Source: Iris pallida
Lineage: Eukaryota > Streptophyta > Magnoliopsida > Asparagales > Iridaceae
Direction: 5' to 3'
NCBI GenBank assembly: GCA_029216955.1
Contig: JANAVB010029819.1
Location: forward strand, 34,914,861 to 34,978,860
Length of the DNA: 64,000 bases
Shown here: one piece after another, positions 34,901 to 47,101 of the stretch
How the letters are laid out: every line of letters starts with the position of its first letter
Numbering within the stretch: the stretch's first letter is position 1
Made by a program: the position numbers and the translations under genes
The notes under the pieces: generated by a model
The model's input: only the letters and a program-made list of their open reading frames with translations
Told to the model about the DNA's origin: nothing
The model's database searches: none

Positions 34901-37900
34901 ATAAATGAACCATTAACCTAACACATCAACAAACCATGATAAGAAAAGACGTCCAAAGGCTGCAGCAGCGAGGGACAGATATTTGCTCAAATAGTGACAT
35001 GAGAAGAAATTTGAACTGCGGGCAAGGATTCTAAGAGTTCAGTTCGGCAGTGATCAATTGAATGATTAAAATCCAATCAAAAGGGTGGTAGATTAAGCAA
35101 AATTTCCATGTGGCCACATGGTCAGAAACAACGATAATCATCCCAGGATCACTGAAATAGTGAACTCGCATCATATAAATTCTAATGAGGATGAATTTAA
35201 AACAAACACCAAACTCTGCACTTGGACAATTTAAGAAGACAGGATGGGAGTGAAGAGACATGCTCCTGTACATGCAGACTAAAATTAATTAAAAACTAGG
35301 TCAGTCATCAACATGCCCAGATGGTAAAACCAAACAAGAAATTCGGAAAAATCTACCATCTCAGTAAAGACTAGATAATTCAAGAGATCATTAAGTATCC
35401 ATGTCAGCTTGGTGACAGAACTATATCATGCTATAGGGTAATAGTGATTAATATCCCACAGGTGTAATGTTAAAATTGAGAATTTAAGTAATATGTATAT
35501 TTCGTGAAATACTAAATAAAGATTTCAGTATTACGATAAACGATTTGTTCGCTGTCTACTTTCAATATATAGCAGCTAACAGAGATGTATATAGAGAAGT
35601 TTCCGTTGGAGTATATTTAGATGAATCATGCTGGTATCAGGAAGAATAATGGTACTTACAAAGATTGAATGTCATCCTTAATTTTTTGAAGACGATTACC
35701 ATCCTTCATATCATCTGTCAAAATAGATATACAAATACCTGAAGTAAGGCTATGATGGTGCCAGACACCCAGAAGATATGTTAAAACTTTTACATGATAT
35801 ATAGGAAGGTACAGGGGTTTCTTCTCCGCGGTTTTCAGATACTTCTTGCATTGCTTTTTCTTTCTGAAGAAGATCTATTTCAATCTCCGCTTCTTCAAGC
35901 ACCTAAATGATTTTCAAATAGATTAATATATCTTATATGTCAAATGCTAACTGGTATCACAATACCCACTAAGGAACCACCGTACTTCAGAGTCATGGTC
36001 AGCTCTCCTTGCGAAGAAATCGAAGTATGATTGAGTGGAAGTCAGAGAAGAAAGCACCTATTAAAACATTAAGCAATAATAATATTTTTAAAAATGGTTA
36101 AAGAACTTGTGATACAAAAGTCAAAAATAAACAATAAACATAAGCATAATCCCATGACAATAAGATATAAAATGTGACTAACGAAGATGGATACATTAAT
36201 GGATATAATTTGTGTCCAATCAGACCTTCCTTAAGAACAACACTAAAGCTTTTATCCCAAAAATTACAGTCACTCTCGTGACTCAAGAATCCATTTCCGC
36301 GGGTCTGGTTGAGGGGGTGGAAGAAGAAGATGAGGAGAGAAAGAGAGACAGAAGGAAGTTGTGTGGAGTAGTTTAGGTTTTCATATAAGAAGAGGAGAGA
36401 ATAAGGATGATAGAGTCGATTGTGGGTAGTCTGAGTTACGTTAAGAATCGGTCGGGGCAGGACAGATGGACAGACCCAATTACGGCCCATTGTTGTCTTT
36501 AAGCCCGAGCAATTGTGTGGGCTCTCTCTAGTTATTTACATATAGGACAGCTAATCACCGGTTGCACATAGATATCTCCATTACTTCAATATGGAAAGCA
36601 CTAAAGAAGGGTTTACATGGAAGTCCATCACTAGAAGAAAACAGGAGTGCTTCCAAACATGTAAATGAATTATTAAAACTAAAACAAAACGTATAAAACA
36701 ACAGAGACTTTATCCAAAATATCTGGGATGGGCTATGGAATATAGTTCAACGAAACCAACAAGACTCGACTCAAAAAAGGACCCAAACTTGGAAAATAGA
36801 AGTCCATGTGTCTACTCCCATAAATCACTTAAATAAAACACTAAGACATGTTCAAGAGAATCGCGTGGTGACAACTTCGTTTGTTAATTGTTTTATAACA
36901 CAAGACATGAACCATTTCGGACACCTGCATGAAACAAAGTGATTATTGGCTAACAAATTAATCTAATCATTAGTCAAAGTAAATGACCTGAAGAATTGAT
37001 TCACGGGTGCTTCTGAAACTAGGATCACAATGCTTTGATGCAGTACCCAAAGAGAGTGCATCTTTGATGGCCTTGCATGCAAAGAAGAAAAAATTAGTGA
37101 AACCACAATAAAATGGAATAGACAAGAATAAGATTACAAATAATATATAGTGTTCCTTTATCTATTGGCATGTCAAAATCAAGGTTCACAGTATCGTTAT
37201 CGGATTCAAAACCCTTCTTATGACTGAGTAGCAGCAGAATTGGCAGTTTCGGCAGTTATGGATCAGAGTTTCGGAGTTCTTGGTTTCAGAAAACCAAAAA
37301 TAATACGAAGTTACAAGTCTAGCAAAATATTTGATGAATTTATGTGTAATCTTATGTATTATTTGATGTTTCTTTTAGTTTTGAATGGAATAATATTCAA
37401 CATTGCCAAATTATTCACCTGCAATTAGGCCTGCAAATGGTAACCCATAACCCATTAACCCGGCCTCAATTGTAGCTAAAACTTCGTGTTTGGATGTAAA
37501 AATAGAAACCGAATGAATTTCGGGTACAGGTACATACGAAACCCGAAAAGATTTTGGGTCTGGTTCGGGTTTTGATTAAATAGAAAACCTCTTTAGAGAA
37601 ATATAAGATTGTATGTGGCCAGATAGTAGAGTGTTAAGAGGTTTGTTGTGGGAGGTACTGGGTTCGATGCATAACAGACCAATTGGATGAACATATATAT
37701 ATATATATAACACCTACGGATTGGGTCCAGCTTCACAACCTTGGTCTCTGTGATATGGCGAGGATCTGGGTTAGATGGAATGGAGCTAGTTGGGAGGGTG
37801 AGGAGGTTTTCATGTCTGACCAGCTGGTGGCTATCTCCTTCACCAACAAGGGGGGGTTCCACTTCTTACTGGGTGCCGTCTACGGGCACAATGACAGGAG

Positions 37901-40900
37901 GCGTCGGGAGACCTTGTGGCAGGACATCATCAGGCTGAGTTCACTAGCGAGGCATCGGCATCTCCCCCTTCTTATTATGGGAGACTTCAATGCTACGCTA
38001 TACCGGGGAGAGAAGCTGGGGGGGCGGCCGGTGCCGGACCAGATACTTTCTGATTTTCAGACTTGTCTCCTCCAGTCCGGGCTCAGGGACCTGGAGAGGA
38101 TAGGACACATATGGACCTGGCACAACAAGGCAGAGGTGAGCAGGGTGGCATGCCAGCTGGATCGGGCCCTGGGGAACAGTGACTGGTTCCGCCTATTCCC
38201 TTCTTCTGTGGCTGAGGGGCTCCCTGCGGGGACCAGTGACCACTCGCCGATTCTGGTGCGCTTCGTGGAGAGTCCCAGATGGAGAGCCCGTCCATTCCGG
38301 TATGACAACAGTTGGTTCCTATCTGCTGGCTATGAGGAGACTGTAGCGGGAGGACTTGGCCAGGAGGTGGATGGCACTGCCCAGTTTTGCATGGTTCACA
38401 GGCTGAAGAGCGCTAAACGCGCCATCCGGGACTGGGTGAGGGCACTTCCCCGGACTTCCCTGCAGGAGAAGGAGGCGGAGCTGCGAGACCTGCAGGCTGA
38501 GCTTCAGGGCGACATGTTGAGTGGGGAGCTGGCAGCTAGAGAGAAGAGTCTGGCTGCAGAGGTCAACACCTTGAGGCTTCAGCAGGAGATTAGTGCGGCC
38601 CAACGGGCCAAATGCTCCTGGCTCAAGGATGGGGACCGTTGCACCAAATTCTTCTACGATGTCATCCGGGCGCGACAGCACCGGAACCGTATCCAGAGAC
38701 TGATTGGCAGAGACGGGCGCCTTATGACTGACCAGGTTGCTATTCAGGAGGAGGCTGTCCAGTTCTACTCTGAGCTCTATCAGCAGACGGATTATCCATC
38801 GGTTTTCCCGCAGCTGATTACGAAGACGTTGATTACGGAGTACGGCAACAGTCTTCTTATGGCCCCTATACGGATGGCGGAGGTGGAGACGATTGTGATG
38901 CAGGCTGATGCTTCCAAGGCTCCTGGGCCGGATGGGTTCTCCAGTGGTTTCTACAAACGCCATTGGAATTCCCTTAAGGCCCCGGTCCTTGCGGCTGTTC
39001 AGGAGTTCTTTGATTCAGGCAAGCTCTTGAAGGAGCTGAACCACACCTTCCTGACGCTAGTGCCCAAGAAAGAGGGGGCGACATCTCTTGCTGACTTTCG
39101 ACCGATTGCTTGCTGTAATTATTTGTATAAAATAATTACTCATCTTATGTGCAGGAGGATGGAGGATGCTATGCAGGGTCTGGTGTCTCGGAATCAGGCG
39201 GCCTTCATTAAGGGGCGGTCTATTGCGGAGCATAGCCTGCTGGCTCATGAGCTGATTCGGGAGTTCCACAAGCCAGGAGGGATGAAGGCGTGTGTGAAGC
39301 TCGACCTGAGGAAAGCCTACGACACCGTCAACAGGGACTTCCTCTGTCATTTGATGGGTGCGATGGGCTTCTCCGAGACTTGGGTGGATAGAGTCAGAGA
39401 GTGCATCACCTCTCCTACTTTCTCGGTCCTCATCCAGGGTATCCCTTACGGGTTCTTCGGCAGCAGCAGGGGGCTTCGGCAGGGGGACCCTCTTTCCCCC
39501 TACCTATTCACCCTTGTGATGGAGTATTTCACATGTCTGATGGACATCGCGGTACATCGGGAGAGGATTGTACCGATATACAGCAGGGTCTCTCCGGTGG
39601 TCTCTCATCTCATCTATGCAGATGACCTTTTGGTCCTGTTGAGGCCTTCCATGCGAGGGATGAGGGAGCTTGCGGCAGTGATGGAGGAGTTCGGTCAGCT
39701 ATCGGGCCTCCGGCTGAACAGGGACAAGAGTAAAGTCTACTTCAGCAACTCTTGCACTTTGAAGGAGGAGCGGGCTATGGAGCTTGGGGTGGAAAAGGGG
39801 GACCTTCCGGTGAAATATCTGGGGGTGCCCCTTTCCGTCAACTACGCGAAGGATCGTGACTGTCAGAGCCTGGTGGATTTTGCACAGAGGAGGGTTGAGG
39901 GCTGGCAGGCGGCTGGCCTATCGTTTGGAGGGCGCATTGAGCTGGTCCGCTCAGTCATTTCTGCTATTGCTCTGTTCTGGCTCCAATCGATTATGGTTCC
40001 TCTGGCTACTATCAGAAAGATTGAGGGCATCTGTGCCAAGTTCATTTGGCATGGGGGGATACATGCCATCTCCTGGGAGCAGCTCTGTCGGCCTAGGAAA
40101 GAGGGAGGTGTGGGTCTGCGATCTCTTGTTTCTGTCAGGGAGGCGGCGGGGGTCAAGCTGGCATGGAGATTCCTTCAGGGTGATTCTCTATGGTCGGCCT
40201 GGATGACTAGTCGGTATCTCCGGGGCAGAAACTTCTGGGTATGTGAAATTGACAACAACTTCTCTGTGTCTTTCAAGCATATCCTGAGGTCCCGTCCTGT
40301 CCTTCGGACGGCTTTGCGGAGGAGGATGAGGGAGGGAAGGGAGACGGATCTTTGGCTCGATCCGTGGATCTCTGGTCAGTCTCTCCTGGAGATTCTGGGC
40401 CCCCAGAGGGACGGCGTGGCATACAGAGGACTGACGTGTCGGCACATCATCCGTGGAGGGGTATGGAGGCCTGAGGAGTACCGGTTCACTGCTACGGTAG
40501 TTGAGGAGATCAGACAGGTGCAGATCACTCCTACGGCACTGTCTGATGTATGGATGTGGGCCCCTCCCGGCCGCTCGGAGGGTGCTGGGGAGTTCCGATT
40601 TAGCAGCTGCTACGACCTTGTCCGCCCCCACTTCGATGATATTGAGGAGTATGACTTTGTCTGGGGGAAGGGGCTCGCCAGGAAGATGCAACTGTCTGCA
40701 TACAAACTGGTGTTGGGCCGGTTGCTCACTCGGGACAGATTGCTTCGGTTCGGGGTTTCTGTCCCTGACCCTAAGTGTGTTTTGTGTGAGACAGAGCCTG
40801 AATCTATTGGGCACCTGTTCTTCCAGTGCCATATGGCGTGGAGCATATGGGCAGAGCAGTGCCGGAGACACTTAGGAGGGGTTGGCAGGGAGCGGGACTT

Positions 40901-41289
40901 CAGAGGAATCCTTAAGTGGATTGGTGATTGCAGGGGCATGGAGCAGAGCTGGGCTAGGCGTGCTAGATTGAGACTTGCTGCGTCAGTTTGGCATGTCTGG
41001 CGGGAGAGGAACCGGCGCATTTATGAGGGATTATCCACCCCAGTGGTGGACATACTCCATAACATTGAGTCGGATGTCCTAGTAATGTCCCCCTGAGTTG
41101 GGATTGTATCTTTATGTTGTAACCTTATTGAGATGATGGAATAAAATTTACCCTTTTTCCAAAAATATATATATATATATATATATATAGCAAATGACCT
41201 CTAGCCTAGTGGTAAGAGAGATGCATGCGGCCCAAGTGGTCAGGAGTTCGAGCCCCAGTGGAGGCGAGTTCGCCACAATTACCCATTGC

Positions 41290-41353
<64 letters not shown>

Positions 41354-44300
41354 GAATAAGGGTGAATTTATTCCTCGCATATAGCGGAAAAGGTATTAAA
41401 GTACAACATCACGACTCTCCATGCCCCAAATACTAATATTATGGGGCCATCACAGATACATCGAATTCTATATTATGTAGAATTCCAATAGGGGGGTAGT
41501 CAAGCCCTCAAAGATACGGCTGTTCCGTTCCTTCCAGATGTGCCAAACAGACGCAGCAAGACGAACTCTGGCTCTTCTAGCCCACCCCGGATCCCGGCCT
41601 CTGTGATCTCGGATCCAGCTGAGAATGCTCCGGATGTCTCGATCCACCCCAACTCCTCCTCTCAGCTGTGCACACTGCTCAGTCCAAATGTGTCAGGTCA
41701 TCGGACAAACAAAGAAAAGATGCCTCATAGATTCATCATCCTCATTACATAGCACACATTTGGCATCCGGGATCTGCATCCCAAACCGGAGGAGTCTGTC
41801 TCTCGTCATCAGTCTACCCCGGAAAAGACGATATGTACATAGTTGCATTTTCCGTGCCACGCCCTTGCCCCAAATGAATTCCACCTCCTCAGCCAGGTCG
41901 TGGTGGGTCCGAACCAAATCGTAGCAACTACGAAAGCAGAATAACCCTGACCCGCCCCCCGTACCTGGGCCGGCCCAGCACCATGTGTCCACCGCCTGGC
42001 TAGCGTCGATAGTAACAAGGCGAATCTCCTTGGCTAGCTGAGCGGTATAAGTATATCCCTCTGGCCTCCAGACTCCATCTCTAATGATCCGACTACAAGT
42101 GAGCCCCCTGCCCGCTTCTCTATCCAGCTGTCCCCCCAGAAGCTCTAGCAAGGATCTGGAACCCAACCAAGGGTCCAGCCAGAGGTCGGTAGTCGTCCCA
42201 TCCTTCATCTGCCTGCAAATAGCGGTCTGAAGCACCGGTCTACACCTTAGGATGGCCTTGAACGTGACCGAGAAATTGTTGTCTATCCTGCAAGCCCAGA
42301 AGTTGGTCCTCCTCAGATATCTGTTCGCCATCCATTCTGCCCAGAGCGACCCCCATTGATGAATCTCCAGGCCATCTTCACACAAGCTGCCTTCCTGACC
42401 GTATGGAGAGGCCTCAACCCCTCCTCCTTCCTCCCGAGGCCGACATAACTGGTCCCAGGATATCGCATGTATCCCTCCCCTCCAGATGAAGTCAGCACAG
42501 ATGGCCTCCACTTTACGAATAGTAGCCGTGGGGATCTGGATAGACTGGAACCAGAACATCGTGATGCCTGCAATAACCGAACGCACCAACTCTATCCTGC
42601 CGCCAAAAGATAGACCCGCAGCTTGCCAGCCTTCCACCCTCCTCTGAGCAAAGTCCACCAAGCTGTGACAATCCTGCTCTCTGGCATAGTTGACCATCAG
42701 CGGGACCTCCAGGTATTTCACTGGGAGCTCGCCTCTGTCCACACCTAAGGCGAAGGCTCTCTCCTCCTGCTGTGTGCACCGAGAGCTAAAGTAGACTCTG
42801 GTCTTCTCCCTGTTTAACTGGAGCCCAGATAGCCGTCCGAACTCCTCCATAATGTCAGAGAGCGCTCTCATTCCCCGCATGGAAGGCTGGAGAAGCACCA
42901 ATAAGTCGTCAGCATAGATCAAGTGGGATACAACCGGACTCACTAATCGGAAAAGGGGAACGATCCTCTTGGTATGCACTGCCGTATCCATCATGCAAGT
43001 AAAGTACTCCATCACCAAGGTAAATAGATATGGGGAGAGGGGGTCACCCTGCCTCAACCCCCTGTTGCTACTGAAGTAGCCATGTGGCGTGCCCCGGATG
43101 AGGACTGAGAAAGTAGGGGAGCAAATGCACTCCCTCACCCTCGCAACCCACCGCTCATCGAATCCCATGGCAAGCATCAAGTGACACAGGAAGTCCCTGT
43201 TGACCGTATCGTAAGCTTTTCGGAGATCAAGCTTCACACGAGCCTTCATCCCCCAGGTTTGCTGAACTCCCTCACCATCTCATGAGCTAGCAGGCTGTGC
43301 TCCGCTATCGACCTGCCCTTGATGAACGCTGCTTGATTCTGGGACACCAATCCCTGCATAATCCCCTCCATACGCCTGCACATAAGATGAGTGATAATCT
43401 TGTAAAAAAAATTACAGCAAGCAATGGACCGAAAGTCCACAAGAGAAGTCGCTCCCTCCTTTTTAGGAACCAGCGTCAAAAAAGTATGGTTCATTTCCTT
43501 CAGAAGCCTGCCCTCCACAAAGAACTCCTGAACCGCCGCCAGGACATGTGTCTTAAGCACACCCCAGTATCGCTTAAAGAATCCTGAAGAGAAGCCATCA
43601 GGCCCGGGAGCTTTGTTGGGGTTGGCCTTCATAACAATATCCTCCACCTCCTCCATCCTCACAGGTGCTAGAAGCAGACTGTTCCCATGTCGGGACACCA
43701 GTCTCTTCGTGACAAGTGCAGGGAACATGCTGGAGTAGTCTGACTGCTGATAGAGGGCCGTGTAGAATCTGACGGCCTCCTCCTGAATCTCCGCCGGGTC
43801 CCCTACAAGACGTCCCTCAGCATTCAGAAGTCTGGGGATGCTGTTCCGGTGCTGACGGACGCGGATCACATCGTAGAAGAATCTAGTGCAGCGGTCTCCA
43901 TCTTTAAGCCAGGTACATTTAGCCCTCTGTGCCGCACTAATCTCCTCCTGTTTGCGCATGGTGCTAACCTCCCCAATCAGGAGCTTCTCCTTGGCCGCCA
44001 GCTCCCCGTTCAGAATGTCAGCTTGGAGGGCCACCTGGGTGTCCCGAAGCTCGGCTTCCTTATCTGCCAGAGAAGTCCGCGGTATCGTCTTCACCCACCC
44101 CCTGATAGCCTTCTTGAGCTGCTTAAGTTTGTGAACCATGCGGAACTGAGCCGTGCCCTCCCGGAAGTGCTGCATCTCTCCCATAACTACCTCCTCATAT
44201 TCGGCCGACAGATACCAGCTGTTGTTATATCGGAATGGCCTCGCCCTCAGAGTAGGTCTCTCACCGAAGCCAACCCGGATAGGAGAATGGTCGCTAGTAC

Positions 44301-46918
44301 CCGCCGTCAGACCTTCCGCCACCGAGTTCGGAAGCACCTGAACCACTCACTATTGCCCAAGGTCCGATCCAACTGACAAGCAATCCGGTTATGAGTAGCC
44401 TTGTTGTGCCAGGTCCAGATATGTCCAGCTCGCTCCAGCCCCCGCATCCCTGACAGAAGCAAACACCTCTGGAAGTCATATAAGATCAAATCCGGAACAG
44501 GACGACCTCCCACCTTCTCTTGGCGAAGCAGCATAGCATTGAAGTCCCCCATGATGAGCAGAGGGAGAGACAGATTGTCCGCCATGAGACCCAGATGCAC
44601 AATGTCCTCCACAAAGCCTCCCGTAGTCTCCTGTCATTGTGCCCATAGACAGCCCCCAGGATGAATCGGAACCCACCTTTGTTCACAAAAGTAACACCGA
44701 TGAGTTGTTCTGATTTGTGGATCTGCACCCCTTCCCAACTTTCTTTGTTCCACCTAACCCAGATCCTTGCCATACCACAAAGATCTAAATTGTAAATGTG
44801 ATCCCAGTTTGCCGGAGTCCTACACGAGAGCATAGCGGCCCCTCTAATCTTCGTCTCCAGTAGGATGGCAATGTCGCATGCCTCTCGTCTCAGAACCCCT
44901 CCAATCTCCCTCCAACGTCCTATGGAACACCCCCCCTAATGTTCCATGCTAGGACCGACATCTAATAAAGAGAAGATGGGTCCCCCTGGCACTCGTCTGG
45001 ATCGACACTCGAGGGAAGTGTCTCATCCGCCTGATCAATGATAGCATCTACCATAGAAGAAGGAGCAAGGTGGGCCTGTATCCTGCTGAGTGTAAGGGCC
45101 CAGTCAGGATTGTCTTCAGTCTGGTCATCCATATCCCTCGCCTGAGGGATATCCTCCCGTGTGGCCGGGACATGCCTTTTCCTGCTGCTGTACACCATGA
45201 TCGCCGGAGAGGCCTCCGTCACAATCTGACTACCACCAGCCGCGCACATACCCCTGGTCACGATGGTCCTTTGTGATATGAACGGGACCAGTGCACCCTG
45301 CGTGCTCTCCTCTCTCTGCGGTGATCCTGACTCCAGCCTCCTGTCAACCTCCATCCCTGTGTCCTCCCGATGTCTGACTGGCTCCGTCTCCCCCGGCAAG
45401 TGACTAGAGGTCGTCTCCTTCCTAGGTGCCTCCGTCTGAGTCGTCTGTGGCCTGGCAGTCTCCTTTCCCTTGTATTTGCACGTACTGGTAGGATGCCCAA
45501 AGCACTCACAGTGAGAACACATAGGGGGAACCCAGTCATATTCCACTGCCTGTGTTAGAACCTCCCCAGACGGTACCTGATACTCGAGCGTACTCGGTAG
45601 CACAGAGCCCGCCTTGATCTCCACGAAGACCCTGGCATACATCAGTCTGGTACGAAAAGTAGTGGCCTCGTCTGCTTTGATCGGCTTCCCCACAAGACTG
45701 GCAAGTCGCATGAGAAGCGGGATACTCCAATACTTTACTGGGAACTCAGGAAAACGGACCCAGATGGGGATAGCGTTCAGCACCTCCTTCTCACACCTCA
45801 ACTCCGGCGTCCACTCCTTCAGTATAATGAGTCTCCCGTCAAATGACCAAGGCCCCCCCTGAAGAATCCTGGACACATCCTCCGCTAATCCAAATTTGAC
45901 ATAATAGAACCCGTTCTCCCGAGAGAAGAATTCCATGCTCCCTTTGGGTCTCCAGACCCTCTCCGCATATCCCCGAATTTGGCCATAGAACGGCTTGTTT
46001 CCTAACACATATAACACCAGAGTGTTCTTCCAGAATTCGGAAACAACCGCTATTTCTTCAGCGGAAAAATACGCCCGAAGTCCTCCAACCGACATCGATA
46101 GAACAAACTCCATCGACATCGGACTTTTCTCCGTCACTGGCATGCAGACCTCTTTCCATGACCGAGGCCTCTGCTCCTCAGGGAGCGTCCTGGTCGGGGG
46201 GTTAACAGGGCCCTGGCCTGTCTTGCCGGTATCGGTAGCAATACCCTTAGCCTTCTCGGCCGCCGTCGCCTTAGGCCTCCAACCCGTAACTGATCGCACC
46301 GTGCCTCCCCCCCGGCGCCGGGGATCCATAGCGCCAATCAGGGATCGATTCCCATGATTTCCTGGCCCCGCCCTTTCCGCACCTTGGGACTGTGCTCCTC
46401 TCCGTCCTCCAGTCCGTCGTCTCGTCACGGTCTGTCAGCCGGCATCCCCAGAGTTGTCCCCTCCGGACCCGAACTCGAAAACGGAAGCCTTTCCTCCGGG
46501 AGTGCCACCACCACCTCCGCCCGACCCCTCCCCGCATGTAGGGTTCCCGCCGCCGCCACCCGACACCCCCCCCCCCCCCGTGTGGGGCTGTTCCGTCGCT
46601 GCCGCCAGGCCTGGGGTCGCCGGACCCGGCCCCGCTGCCGCCCGACCCCCCCCCACCTGGGGGGGTCCTGCCGGTGCTGCCCGACCCCCCCCCCCCCCGC
46701 CTGGGGGGGTCCCGCCAGAGCCTCCCGACCCCCCCCCCGCGTGGGGGGGTCCCGCTGTTGCCGCCGACAGGGCTGCCAAGCAGCCGTCCTCCCCCCCCCC
46801 AAGTCCTCCCAGCCGCCGAGGCCCCCTCCCCGCAAGCGGATCGGGGGGTCGGGGGGGAGGGAAGGCCGAAACCCTAGATGAGGAGTCGGTCGCCCGATCG
46901 CACGAGGGAGCCGCCATC

Positions 46919-46961
<43 letters not shown>

Positions 46962-47067
46962 CGCAAATGACCTCTAGCCTAGTGGTTAAGAGAGATGCAT
47001 GCGGCCCGAGTGGTCAGGAGTTCGAATCCCAGTGGGAGCAATTCCAGAAACAATTTACCTGGTTCCA

Positions 47068-47101
<34 letters not shown>

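Larger units (their letters stand above)
25262..35659 (-). other. Host intron expanded to 10.4 kb by nested transposons
   Basis: The intron lies between exons 35714-35660 (donor TTT|GTAAG) and 25261-25133 (acceptor TTCCAG). About 8.2 kb of it is the LINE plus the LTR element inserted in that LINE; about 2.2 kb is ordinary AT-rich intron. Positions 34191-35659 and 25262-25940 hold nothing else I can name. Confidence 0.85.
41351..46921 (-). mobile_element. LINE-2 copy: near full-length L1-type element
   Basis: About 5.57 kb on the minus strand, with ORF1 (46917-44962), ORF2 (44961 to about 41440), and a 3' end with AATAAA and an (AT)n tail. The 5' end lies within five bases of the ORF1 ATG and directly abuts another (AT)n tract, so a 5' UTR is missing or minimal. 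It is in host-gene sense. Confidence 0.92.

Noticed and set aside
36098..36490. Promoter and first exon of a separate gene (CT-rich leader, 130-codon frame)
   Set aside because: It lies in an intron between two exons that join in phase, the frame has no family resemblance, and no donor leads to the next exon.
41190..41292. tRNA gene (A and B boxes present)
   Set aside because: No acceptor stem or anticodon arm can be drawn, the sequence recurs with a different body at 46961, and it ends in (AT)n, so it is a SINE.
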